A stretch of DNA of 64,000 bases, taken from the NCBI RefSeq assembly GCF_019925205.1, contig NC_083565.1:35616241-35680240 (forward strand), written 5' to 3'. Below, piece after piece: positions 25,001 through 36,069 of this stretch. The stretch comes from Metopolophium dirhodum. Its lineage: Eukaryota > Arthropoda > Insecta > Hemiptera > Aphididae. Position 1 is the stretch's first letter. Every line of letters begins with the position of its first letter. The position numbers were made by a program, and so were the translations under genes. The notes beneath the pieces were generated by a model. The model made no database searches. It saw only the letters and a program-made list of their open reading frames with translations, and was not told where the DNA came from.

Positions 25001-27886
25001 ATTTGTTAGGGGATAGTATTAAGTACTATTAATCACCTATTTGATAGAATTTAATAATTTCTTTATAAAACAATTCAAATACCTTGTAGTTATGATTTTC
25101 AGTGTCTAGGGGCTAAATATAATCTAGTAAGTGAAACAGTTATATTGGATCGTAGTCATGGAAAGCTTTTAATGCTCAAAGAGACAGTTGAACATCCATT
25201 GAACTCAGTAGTTGCTTATAAAATCAATATGAAATGTAAAAGCATACTTGTAGACTATGAGGAACTTAATAATTTAAATGTATGTATTAAAAATAAAATA
25301 TTTATAATACTTACTTAATGTTTGATAGTAAATAATATTAATTAATAATTGCGCTTTCTAATATAGGAAATAATTTACTCATTATCAGAAGATGAATCTT
25401 CGGTAATTCGCACAAGGCATAAAGAGTTTGTGAAATCTATGTCACTAATAATATTAGATTGTCCTATCACTCGAACAACAGTAGCAGGAACGATTTTTGC
25501 AGAACTTTTATCCAAAAAAATTCTTTCTATGGAGGCCATCACTCAAGGGTACGTATTAATTTTCTACTTTTTCAAACTATATAACATTCTTATTTTTGTT
25601 TTTGAAGATTTGACGATGTTCTTAAATATTGGTGTGATTTTTTGATTTATTACCCTCAATTTTTCTCCTATATTGCTGCAATTATTGGTAAATTTGTATT
25701 TATAATTTTTATCAATTATTTGAAATATTCTAACATTATTAATTTAAATGTTTTATTTATAGCTCCATTGTTATTATCACAGAATACTTCCTTCGACTTC
25801 AACAATTTAAAAGATTCATGTACTTCTATACGACCAGACAATTCTAGTAAATTGTTTACTGAAGTATTATATAAAATTAATAGTTCCAAGGAAACACAGA
25901 ACGTTAAAGAAGTATGTGACAGTATAGTTACTTGTTCTATTTTTCTTTTCTTATTCAATATTAAAAACATTTTTTTTACCTCTATAGCCTTGACCAATTT
26001 TCTTGTTTTCCTGCTAATTCTTGTTTACTGAATCAGCTTGGTAGTGACAATATCTAAAAAAAATTAATTTTGCGGCATATAGTGGGACTAATTTTTCTTG
26101 TTTCTTTAATTTTATTGATGTATAATATTTGCTCTTGTACCATGTTTAGCACTTCTTAATTGTTCCTTTCAGTCTAGATTATTATAATTTTCTTTTAAGT
26201 TGTTCATTATCATTATTCAAAAGTCTTTATTTAGAATATTTATCTATAGGTAGGTACAATTGTTTTGTAATCACAATTTACATCATTCTTTTAACAACTT
26301 TTTTACCAGAATTTCTTTGCCTTAATCTTGTATGAATAGTTCTAGCCTTCTAGATACACAAAATATATTGGATACACAATCTTATTATTGAAAATTTAAT
26401 TTAGCCAAATAGCTTTTAAATATTCTATTATTCTTAACAGAACACTTCCACCACTGCTGACCTACTCCACCCTGCTGCAATTACCTGTTTTTTTATTATT
26501 ATAGTATTTAGTGTCACCCAGATTGCGACTACGGCCATTCAGTACATTCATCTCTCACATAATAATACATTCCTCAATTCGCTTAGAAACTAAAATATTT
26601 TAATACTGTATATAACTCTGTATCCTAGTTGATTTTCACGGAAAAAGGGAAAAAACAACCTGTAATTCGCTGTATGAAGGCACCACTCTGCGGTGGAACA
26701 GCATAATCAGAATAAAATCACCAGCTAGCACATTACGTAACACATTAAAATATAAAATAATAAAATAAAAATAAATACAATTTTATCTACAATATTATGC
26801 TCTATATGGATAGTACAAATTGCTCGTTCATAAAAAACCATTTGAACTATTACTGTTATTATAATTGTTACAGTAATGTCACCTTTTTATAAAGGTTTTA
26901 AAGTACCACTAATCACAATAGTAGAAATAGGTATTATAAACTATTAATGTAGATCCATGTACTACATTATTGCTATTACAGTAAAATTGGCTGACATATT
27001 AATACTACTATTTTTATAATTTTAGCATCTAGGTGGTATACTGTGGATTTACAATAAGTGGAATATGTTAGAAAATATTCCTCTTGGCGTCTTCATGCCT
27101 AATAACCAAATAAATAAATATTTTAAAAAAGATGTAAGTAAGTTCATAATAAATGCATGTATATTTATTTCTCGTATTTAATTGATAGTATAATGTTTAT
27201 TTAACTTTAGCAAGTTGGAGTATTCATTTTATCTATTGCCATGTATGATCAAATTAAGCTGACTGACAATAAATTACTGTACGATATATTGCAAAGCTGG
27301 ATATCTGTTAGTAAAATAATAAAATATCCATTTAAATTATTGCATTGTACTTTGTATTATGCAAGTTGATAATAAATATTGTTAATAAATACTTATTTTT
27401 TTTTATTTAGACTAATATTAGTGCAGAAATAATAAAAAGCTCTCTGTTTGTGCGAGCACTGACTGTAGCTATTGTCATTGTATGTTTGAGTAAGTCACTA
27501 CTTCTGAACATATAATAAAATAGTTACTTAACTAATAAATATTAATTTTTAATTTATAGAGTTAAATCATTCATATGAAGATTTCTTTGATCATGTTCAT
27601 GTAAAAATGTTGACCCATTATATTAAATTGAAACCACTACCAAAAAATGAAATCCAGGCACGAGAAGTACAATGTATGTTCGGCATTCAAATAATGTCTG
27701 CTACACTTAAACATCCTACAGGTCAGTTGTGAACTATTTAATTTTTAGTCTTATTAATAATGTGATATTGTTTTTCCATTAGGAATGGTGTTAAAACTGT
27801 TTAATCAACTCCATCAGGATAGAGTTATAAGTAAAGAATCGTTTGAACTATTCATACAAGAATATGAAAAAATAGCTGAAAAATAG
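22051..27886 (+). CDS. eIF4G-like: eIF4G-like protein: eIF4E-binding motif, MA3 and W2, no MIF4G
   Basis: Predicted translation factor of the eIF4G family. Exons of the full-length model: 22051-22086, 24560-24725, 24784-24938, 25103-25279, 25367-25548, 25608-25687, 25763-25911, 27026-27133, 27211-27306, 27411-27489, 27560-27721, 27783-27886. All junctions are GT-AG and in phase, giving 497 aa. A Lys-rich N-terminus leads into GQWSFTNPTGKK and then YSILFLL, matching the eIF4G block QWSPLNPEGKK-YDREFLL and the YxxxxL-hydrophobic eIF4E-binding rule (about residues 68-87). An MA3 domain follows (about 165-320: LLVDYEELNNLNEII start, then ITQGFDDVLKY and IAAIIAPLLL). The C-terminal half is W2-like, ending HPTGMVLKLFNQLHQDRVIS. 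Only about 60 residues separate the eIF4E site from MA3, so the roughly 230 aa MIF4G domain that binds eIF4A is absent. Exons 2-4 also exist upstream as a tandem copy. Possibly germline-specific; that is inference. Confidence 0.8.
22072..22369 (-). other. Unidentified open segment in intron 1 of the eIF4G-like gene
   Basis: Two overlapping minus-strand frames (66 and 77 codons). A stretch of about 45 bases (22194-22240) recurs at 26518-26562 in another intron of the same gene, so it is likely a small repeat or a fragment of a mobile or processed sequence. No family recognised. Confidence 0.25.
22435..23891 (+). repeat. Tandem duplication, copy 1 (exons 2-4 of the eIF4G-like gene)
   Basis: A unit of about 1,457 bp nearly identical to 23892-25346, with only scattered differences. 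It contains exon 2 (23102-23267), exon 3 (23326-23480) and exon 4 (23645-23821). The bases after exon 4 read GAATGT here and GTATGT in copy 2, so this copy has lost its splice donor. Reading on gives 12 extra codons and a stop at 23858-23860, with an AATAAA inside the same stretch. Confidence 0.85.
23645..23860 (+). CDS. Copy-1 exon 4 read through to a stop (possible short-isoform terminal exon)
   Basis: Exon 4 of copy 1 keeps its acceptor and reading frame but its donor is GA instead of GT. Exon 1 plus copy-1 exons 2-4 would give about 190 aa: the basic N-terminus, the eIF4E-binding motif YSILFLL, and the first 17 or so residues of MA3. Such a product could act as an eIF4E-binding decoy. Alternatively copy 1 is skipped, or its exons 2-3 are joined in frame to copy-2 exon 2, because the phases allow it. 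Confidence 0.45.
   Translation, partial: CLGAKYNLVSETVILDCSHGKLLMLKETVEHPLNSVVAYKINMKCKSLLVDYEELNNLNECIKNKIFIILT
23892..25346 (+). repeat. Tandem duplication, copy 2 (exons 2-4 of the eIF4G-like gene)
   Basis: Second copy of the 1.46 kb unit, with the intact exon 4 donor (AAT|GTATGT at 25279/25280) that connects to the MA3 and W2 exons. The breakpoint follows a short T-run and AACTAACAAAG. The differences from copy 1 are few and include introns, so the duplication is recent. Confidence 0.85.
25912..27025 (+). other. Long intron of the eIF4G-like gene between MA3 and W2 exons
   Basis: 1.1 kb, AT-rich. It contains the short repeat shared with intron 1 (26518-26562). The open frame that runs past the exon 7 donor is intronic read-through. 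No other gene seen. Confidence 0.5.
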
Positions 27887-28068
27887 ACTGTATTTCCATG
27901 AACACCAAATGTTTCTAATTTTTTTTGTTTTAGATATTATGTTGTTAAAAAAATTATATAAATAAGAAAAAAATGTACTAATCCATTTTTTAATTATTTT
28001 ATTTGGAATTCAATAATTTATATTTTCGCAAATATTTGTATATCCTTTGTTTTAAATAATTTTATTTT

Positions 28069-28074
28069 AATAAA
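28069..28074 (+). terminator. Candidate polyadenylation signal of the eIF4G-like gene
   Basis: AATAAA 183 bases after the stop codon, in AT-rich DNA followed by a T-rich stretch. It would give a 3' UTR of about 200 bases. Confidence 0.4.
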
Positions 28075-28589
28075 TTTATATTTTATATAGCTGGTTTTAC
28101 TTTATAGTTTATATTAAAGGTGGAGTTTCTTTGATTAGAAAATAATACAGCCTACATTTTTAATTTATTGGGCTTTTTCAACAAAGTTGTTACAAAATTA
28201 TTACAAGTTAATTTTATGTTACAACTATTTGAATTATTCAATAATATTAAGTAATTGAAAATTATGTGATTAGATTTTAAACAATGTTTCGGTATAAATA
28301 TGGAGACAGCTATTTCAAAATTAAATTTCCAATATAAAATCATTATGTTACCTGAAAAAAATTTTAATTTACAAAACAATAATTGTTATGACTTAAGAAG
28401 ATTATTTATTGGAGAACATATATATATATATATATTTATATTTACTTTGTTGTTTATACCAATGTTGAAATTTTGTACAATTATTATGCATACATTTTAT
28501 AATGTGTACAAGTTAACAGGGATTTGTGGCAGCATTCAATTGTTTGTGGGCAATGTACATTTTTAGTAGATATATGAATTTTGTATTAA

Positions 28590-28915
28590 TTTTAGATTCT
28601 GATCGACTGAGCAGCTTCGATGAATGTATTGATTTTATAATGATGTGTTATTTATTTTTTTTTGGTCCAAGGAATTAAATTTTATTGATATTTACAAAAA
28701 AAAAAATTTTTATTTAAAATTGTCCATAGACAGTCCAAAACAAATCAAAAAATGTTGAAAATTTTATCGTGTTTAGAAAATGTTAATATAAACAACCATT
28801 GATAACTTCAAGTATCTACGGTATTTTGTTGTAGAGTTACACCAAAAGCCAAAATCGATTTTGTCAAAAACCGATTTAGTGTAAAAATTCTCGGTTTTCC
28901 TTAGGGGTACAACTT
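28590..28915. mobile_element. Rearranged fragments of repeat family R1
   Basis: 28590-28660 is an inverted copy of the R1 right end (ATTCTGATCG, diverged). 28670-28915 is a forward copy of its internal module with the conserved CAAAATCGATTTTGTC stretch. The two pieces in opposite orientation point to a rearranged or nested copy. Confidence 0.5.
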
Positions 28916-29061
28916 ATTAGTTTGTACCTATATGAAATTTTAGATGTTCACAATGTTCACATATTTGCACACTTTAATAGAACTTTATTTTGTGACAAGT
29001 TGCCACTTACTCGCAATGTCTCAAAATATAGATCCAATTGTCATAACAATCAGATCAATAG

Positions 29062-29559
29062 TGTGACGCGGGTACGGCCGTGGAGTACTGTAGGTGCTGT
29101 CCGCGGTAAGCTGGTAGCTGTCTGTGGTTTCAGGATAAGGTGATACTCACAAAAATTACACAACACAACTTGAACATAAATGGTCAGCGAGGGACGTTTA
29201 TTTGGGTGTAATAAAAGTACCGGTATACTGCCGACGGTGGTAGTATGATAATACAAGTATTTATGTTGTGGTCGAGAGTTTAACTTCGGTGATTGGATGA
29301 GAACTGGTGTATTCGACGTGGTATAGCTGTTGGCGGTATGATGGCGTTAAGACGGTTGGTGAACGAGAGAAAGGCTTCCGGTGGTCAGTACTCTTGCATG
29401 ACTTGCCTTCCTGTCCCGCCTTGTGCCTTTGCGGCACAGTGGGAGAGTCGACGGTGTCGCGCCGTCTTAGCCCGTGGTGGCGGTTGACAAAAGTGTAGAC
29501 CAGTCGCTGCGGTACCTGTACTTTGTACTGGTTGTCGCTGTGTACCGTGTAAAGAGACA
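29062..29559. mobile_element. 498 bp GC-rich LTR-like insertion
   Basis: Starts TGTGACGCGG and ends AGAGACA, the TG...CA borders of an LTR, and is far more GC-rich than its flanks. The flanking sequence is continuous in array unit A (around 2205-2220), which has no insert there. No clean target duplication, tRNA primer site or coding region is visible. A solo LTR of a Gypsy-like element is the best guess. Confidence 0.4.
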
Positions 29560-31460
29560 AGTTCTAAAATAACTTTTTGTTTCTAAAAACAAATGTAGTT
29601 AATGACGTATATTATCATCATTTTTATCAATTAGGTATGTGATTTGTTAAAATGACAGTAAATAAAGAAAACTTATAATTTCAATGTAGTTCCACCAAAA
29701 TATCTTATCCCTATAGTTAGCTCAAAAAGAGTAAAATTGTTTTAAAAATTGTATGGTGTATAAAAAATGCTAAAAGAACTGTTTTTCCTGATGTCATTGA
29801 AAACACCTGAACATTTTCAATTTTTACCTGTCATCCAACTAGATTCAGTTTGCTTTCAAAAAAGACACTGAAGTAGAAACTAGTTATGTGTTTCTTTGCA
29901 ATTTAAATTGTTGAGGGCCACTGTGTTATTGAAATTAGATTCTTGCTCAGCAAAATTGTATTGCCTAAATAATTAAAACTTTGTTAAAAATATGTCAGTG
30001 CACCATTTGTTTTCTCTCTTAGAATAACGAGCAACATGCAAACGTGAGTTCAGTAGATCCAATTTTGTACTGTTAGCTTTAATATTAGAGTGATTTGACA
30101 TAATATTATAATCAAACTAATAAGCAAAAATATTTTTTAAGAAACCATTTTTTGAAGCATTTATTTGTATTTTACTTTTAAAGCAAGCTATGGATATTTT
30201 AAGATTGTAACATATAATTATTTATTTATTCATTTATATTGACTAAACAGGCTTAGCCCTTTCGATACAAATATAAGTCCATGCACACAATTAGATATAC
30301 AATGTGTCCCATGAACAGGCGTGTATGTTAGTTAATGGCACAATAAAATATATTTAGAATAAAAACCTATCAACAATATTCCCACCTTTAAGTTTCATAG
30401 TTCGCTCCAAAATTGTATGGCTTCATCTGAGTCGGTAGAATTATGATCAAGAAAGTCAACGTCTGAAAAGATGTCAATACATTGGCTCCACTTCTTAGTT
30501 CCTTGTATGCGGTACATCATATATATCTTTTTTGAAAACAATAATCCATTGTATGAACTAAAATTGATAAGCTATTAAGTAGCTTTTGGTTTTTCCAAAC
30601 ATTTAAAATCGGAGACTTGAGTAATATACTTACATAAGTGTGTGTGAATTAGACATTATTAAGTTTCTAAGGCTTTTTTGGGTTAATTAAAATCATAAAC
30701 TGTAAGTCTGTAATGTCTTCAAATCCTTTGTTTGTCTGTTCATTTTCTTCTAATTCATCATTGGGGAAACATAATTTTCTGAAAATGTCAAGCTGTAAAA
30801 AATGTCTAAATACCTAATTTATGAATTATATTAAAAGATTTTACCTCTTTGATGATTTACTAGTCGTGCTCAGAGTAGTACCAGTATTGCTGTAAATTAT
30901 TAAAATTTATTTTACTTCTCTATCCCAGACACGACGTGGTTTGGATTATGTTTTGAGACAGCCTCTGGCCATAATATCTTCTGATTTACCGAGTCTTGTT
31001 TATAATCACTGATTAATTCGAAGATTTTTAATCATTATTTCCTTCTATTTTAATTTTTTGGAAATCTATATTTGTGAACAAATTAGCAAATTAGACTAAC
31101 CCCATATTATTGAGAAATATAATCAGTACAACACTACAACTAGAAAATAATACTTACAAATGAAAATTAACGTAATTTGGTTAGGCGATACTTTGGATTT
31201 TTTACTAAAAAGAATACACTTATGCATGGCAATTTTTTACTAAAACGTATGAATACAACTCTGTACGAATGTAGTCTGTATTTCTGTTCAAATAATGGAA
31301 TCATTCAAAAGTCGGCGAATAATAAAATAATATTATTATGTGGTTATTTATTTGATAACAATTCTTACTATATCTTAGTGATAAGTCAGAATGGTTATCT
31401 ATTGGTGGTAGTTCTGGCCGATGTGAACGCTGCCTCCATATTATGACCACGATTTAAGAG
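29560..31460 (-). repeat. Dispersed copy of the non-RRM2 part of the array unit
   Basis: Collinear with unit A from about 2215 to 5700 (unit D 13850-15560) but without any RRM2 exon remnant and about 10-15 percent diverged by eye. It shows that this block is a separate repeat that became joined to the RRM2 3' end in the array. Confidence 0.6.
30395..30895 (-). pseudogene. Best-preserved copy of the unknown gene-like segment
   Basis: On the minus strand, one exon-like block (about 30525-30395) reads MMYRIQGTKKWSQCIDIFSD and continues for 24 more codons to a stop. Upstream of it, a block at about 30792-30680 after a TTTTTTACAG acceptor starts LDIFRKLCFPND. A third, Ser/Thr-rich block precedes a GTAAAA donor near 30845. 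The blocks do not join into one open frame as they stand. Recurrence in four places suggests an old gene or element. No family recognised. Confidence 0.35.
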
Positions 31461-31469
31461 GACGAAAAA

Positions 31470-31795
31470 CGTGACAAAATATAAACAACTAGTGATAATT
31501 TCATGTTTATACTTTCATTTGTTTTAGACTTTTAGAGTTAAACCAAAAACCAAATCGATTTTGTCGAAAACCGATTTAGCGTAAAAATTATCGGTTTGCT
31601 ATAATTTTTATTTTTATTTTTACTTTCCAAGGTTTCCAAACTTTCACTTTCCATCGAACAAGATACTGTTGAAGAAAATCGAAGCAGTTTTACTGCCCCA
31701 AACAGTGGTGACAGACACAATCATAAAAAATTTAAAAACACACATCATTGTCAAATCAATACAGTCATCGCTCCGCTCAGAATCTAAAACACACG
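31470..31795 (+). mobile_element. Repeat family R1, right-end fragment
   Basis: Collinear with the last 330 bases of the full copy at 3242-4710, ending CCGCTCAGAATCTAAAA. Internal A-rich tract shortened. Confidence 0.55.
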
Positions 31796-31859
31796 TCATT
31801 GTAAGCTCTATACATTTATTGTTCCGCACTCAACAGCTAATTATTACTAAAATATACTA

Positions 31860-33950
31860 AAAGTATAATAGTTTGGTATCGGTTTACGTCGATTAAATGT
31901 TTTTTTTTCTCCAGGAGACAGTTTATTGTCGACGAAGATCGAAAAGATACGTCTGTAGTCGGTATCACTATTAGCTTAAGTCAATAACAAAATATAAATG
32001 TAAAAATTTCTGCTTAACGGCTATTGTACTTTATAGTTATTTAATTATACGAAAATATTATTATACTACTAATTAATAATTATAAGTAAAAGTTCATTGT
32101 TGTGGTGCAACTAACATGACTGACCAGAATTTTGGTTATTACTTATTGAACGAATCATGTTTTTAAAATGCAATGAACACATTTTTGATTATAACAAATT
32201 ATTTCAGAACTATAAAGTAAAAAGAATTTTTTTTTGTATTTGAAGATGATTTTCAATACTTCTGAAAAGTATTACTTTGGGTAAAAATTATAGTTTTTGT
32301 CTTATTATATTACATTATATTTTATAATATTATTGCCGTGTTATAATATTATCATATTTGTCTGTGTAGTGTCCACACACTATATTGTAAATTTGGATAC
32401 ATATTGGATATTGAATTTTATCTACGTACACGTGAAGACCTAAAATTATCGCCAATATTTGACACTGCGCAATAATGTACCTATTTTGCCTATACAATAC
32501 GCCGGGTAACAATATGTTTTTGTGAAGGTGAAGTATTATCACAGATTATATAAAAATGTATTTAATACCTAAATATAATAAGTTATATAAATCTTATATT
32601 TCCATATTTCTATAGGCATAATTGTTTTTTTATAAGTATTTAAAGTTAAAAATTTATCAAAATCTCGAAAATGTTCAAACTATTTTGTAGTTAAAAAATG
32701 ACGAAGAAATGTTCGATTTTTATAGCTAAGGATTGAACATTTAAAACTCGGATTTTCATATATAGCTCATACTGTAACCAACAAATCTAAAAAAACATAT
32801 ATTAAAAACACAATTATTTTTATAAGTATTTTAAGTTCAAATTTGACAAATAAATATTAAGAAACACGTGCGACGTATCTATCAATGACATCTGTGATCG
32901 ACGATAGTGTGACAATGCGACGGCGACGTCGATAATGAATATTGAGGACTGAGGTAATTACGAACGGCGAGACGTGTCTCATAGCGTACATAGTAAACCC
33001 CACTCACATTAGCATTCCCCCTGTACCCGTGCGTCCATATTTGCGAGACGTTGCGTTAGATAACGTTAGATATGATACCATATTTTTTGGAATGACCCGT
33101 ATCGCCAGCTCGTACGCACGGCCGTATCGCGCGCTTCTAATCTATTTCAAGAATTCTATAACTGTACAACACTAGGTACAACGAAAAACCAATTTTAACA
33201 AAATATACTAAAACAATGAAACATACACATTAAAAATTCAAATTTTTAAATATTTTATAAAACAAAATAATTATTTATTTGTCTCGTGTTCTAATTTCTA
33301 AATGAGGAGACGTTGTCTCTTTGTCTCCTATGACGCTTCGCCATAGCATGTATTGCTTAACACGTTAACCTGCAGGGGGCAATGTGCGAGTGTATCGTTC
33401 GATTAGAGGTTGTCCGACTCGTTTTCTCCGTCCAGTTTATTTTATTTTCCATAATAAATTACGTACACACATAAATACATTATACTGCATGATTACAGTT
33501 TATGATTTCGGAAGTACGGGTGCTGGGGTAACGTACTTTAAATGTGTTGTTAACAACCACAAGCCTCAAGGTTTTAGTAGAGTAAACTTTATTTAGTAAA
33601 CTTTACTTAATAATATAACTTTACTTTATAAAGTAAACTTTATTAATTCTAATAGATCATTATAAAACCAAGCCTTAATTTTATGTATAATAATATTTGA
33701 GTTTAGATAAAGTTTCAAATTGCAAGGCCATGTGCAAAATAATATAAAATATGATTTTTTGTTGAATTATAGGTACCTACATAAATTATAATATTATATA
33801 ATACATTTATGAAATGTTTTAGAACTGAGATTGAACTGTGTCTGTCACTTTGGATATATTATGTTATATGTTTTAAAATGCTGCACCTGGAGAATTTCTA
33901 AGAGACAATTTGTACATTTCCGATCTATACATAGAGATATAGGGACATAG
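31860..33950. other. Intergenic DNA with two GC-richer islands
   Basis: Mostly AT-rich. 32860-33180 and 33280-33560 are GC-richer with many CpG steps (for example CGACGGCGACGTCG at about 32918), and short open frames there look incidental. They could be promoter remnants or old mobile-element parts. No RNA gene or protein family recognised. Confidence 0.35.
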
Positions 33951-33959
33951 AGTGACTGA

Positions 33960-34072
33960 ATGTAACTTTTGGACGAAGTTTACTACCTAAAAAACTGTTT
34001 AAATAAAAAATAAAAATAATCATCATTGTAAAACCAATAGATCTGTTCCTTTGCTTCACTCAGAATCTAAAA
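33960..34072 (+). mobile_element. Repeat family R1, short right-end fragment
   Basis: A-rich tract, then CATCATTGTAAAACCAATAG and the terminal CACTCAGAATCTAAA typical of the R1 right end. Confidence 0.45.
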
Positions 34073-34601
34073 ATAAATAAAGAGATTTAAGAGTGGTTTT
34101 GTAAAATACAGCTATAACGAAGAGTACTATAGGAAGTAGATTTATTAACTTATTATATTGAAATGGACTGAAACTTAATCATGCACACGGTTCTCGCCTA
34201 TTGTGTCATAGTATTATATTATGATAATTCAGTATCTATAATTATGATTTACGTTGTTTATCCTCTTCAATGTATCGTAAATATTAAATAGGTATTGTTA
34301 AACGTTTTTGAGATTTTTAAATTTTTGTAGAAATAGGTATAAAATTACATTTTAAATAAAAGTTAGGTTACACGTGTAAGCATATGGATGTCACAGAAAT
34401 ATTATTTCAACTGTAGTTTAAAAAATGTTATCTTTTTCTGAAGTAAGTTCCGTTTCCGCAGGGCCCTAAATTTAACCTGCACCCACACACACACATTAAA
34501 CAATCAATAAATTATTTATTTTATACACTATCCTATAAATTTGCTCCGCTAAGTATCTAACCTTTTCAATAATGATAATCGACAGCGATAATAAATATTA
34601 A

Positions 34602-35153
34602 GGGGGTCGGAGCCGGTGCGTTTTTTGGTTCAAAAAGATGTCTTACAGGAAAAACTGTCACGCCCTGTAAAACAGTCGGATATCGTTATTTTTTTTTAAT
34701 TTGAAAGTAGAGGACATTTTGTAGGTCGAATCAAGGCCTGATTTTGAAAATTATAATTCTAGAAGCTGGAATATGCATTTAAACAACGTATTAACTACTA
34801 TTTAAAGTAAAATAAAAATTCGAGCTTTGGTCCTACCAGCAAAAACTTCTCATCTTTCAGATAAAAAAAAAAAAATGACTAAAATCCGACATATCAACGA
34901 GGCCTGAGAGTTTGTGCCTGTAAAAGCATTTTTGTTCATCAAAATAGTGCTTTAATAATAGTCATCGAAGTCAATCACTGACTTGTGCATGCGTGTGCGT
35001 AAATATCTTTATCTGCGAGTGTTATTATAGTTCACTCACAATAATATCGATTTACATACTCGCACACATGCACGTTCCGCGCGAGGCCGATACAATATGT
35101 GAATTGAATTGCCTAAATTTTACTCCTTAATAAATGACCGGAACCGACACTCC
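34602..35153. mobile_element. 552 bp piggyBac-type MITE flanked by TTAA
   Basis: TTAA occurs directly on both sides (34598-34601 and 35154-35157). The left end GGGGGTCGGAGCCGGTGCG and the reverse complement of the right end, GGAGTGTCGGTTCCGGTCA, form an imperfect TIR of about 16-18 bp. There is no coding capacity. A TTAA target is the hallmark of the piggyBac superfamily, so this is probably a non-autonomous member. Confidence 0.6.
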
Positions 35154-35200
35154 TTAAGGCCCCTGCACCCTATTAATTTTTCATCAAAACGATCTTAGCG

Positions 35201-35509
35201 ACTTACAAAAATTAAAGTACTTCTAGTGGTTCGATTTAAAAAATGTAAAGATGTTTTAATATTTATTGGTCGACAAGTCTACTTTGCATCAGTCGGAGCA
35301 TTTTTTTTTTCTTTTAAAATTTTTTTAATATATTCAATATCAAAAATTTATAAATTTATAAAATGTAAAATATTTATTCTCGTCAAGAATTTGCTAAAAT
35401 TTAAAAATTGCTCCAACCGATGCAAATTAAACTTGTTTACCAACACAAACATCTTTACATTTTTTAAATCAAACCACTATAGAAGTACCTTAATTTTTGT
35501 CAGTGCGAC
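35201..35509. repeat. 310 bp near-complete palindrome (fold-back element)
   Basis: The left half from 35201 (CGACTTACAAAAATTAAAG) is mirrored by the right half ending at 35509 (CTTAATTTTTGTCAGTGCG). The arms of about 140 bp pair along their length with scattered mismatches around a short AT-rich centre near 35355. Likely a small DNA-transposon MITE. A transcript would fold into one long hairpin. Confidence 0.65.
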
Positions 35510-36069
35510 GGCTATTTCACGTCCATAAATTGGTTTTCTAATGACTTTAAATGACTTGTGCATGTACGTGCGTGTGACCATAAACCAGATAAGAAAAAAA
35601 AAATTAAAATAAACGTTTTCCTTGGTAAATAGAGCCAATTTTAGATAAATACACCATAATATTTTTGTCAATTTTATACACATCATACATTTTAATTAAA
35701 GCTTTAATCTGTTTTAAATCAGAAAGAGCCATATTTTTGTTAATTCCTTTTGAAATTGAACATTTTTTCGTCATCGTTTCGACTTGGATTTCTGTTAGTA
35801 TTAATATAACCACATGTGTTAGTAGATGGGCGCTATGAAATTGCCCATTGTACATTTTGTGAAAGCTTTCTGGACCATTTGTTGTTCTATTAATTTAATT
35901 TATTTTAATATATAATCTCGATAATCATTTGATATTTCCAGTTTCGTCTATATGTGACTTCCGGCTAGCATGACAACGTTGCACAAAAATAACGTACGCA
36001 ATCGTGTTATGAAAAAGGTTGAAAAAGGTACCACCGATAAGCAGCGTACGCAATCGCAGGAACGAAATA
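35510..36069. other. No gene seen
   Basis: AT-rich. Two overlapping minus-strand open frames (35477-35855) have no recognisable family and no splice context. The sequence around 35960-36060 has a few GC-richer bases with CGTACGCAATCG twice (about 35993 and 36045). Confidence 0.35.

Noticed and set aside
25642..26031. 129-codon frame as a separate gene
   Set aside because: It joins eIF4G-like exons 6-7 with intron read-through; the real exons end at 25687 and 25911.
29050..29560. Four overlapping open frames
   Set aside because: All lie inside the GC-rich LTR-like insertion and show no gag, pol or other family motif.
35226..35528. 100-codon frame
   Set aside because: It spans a nearly perfect palindrome, so both arms are open by mirror symmetry; not coding.
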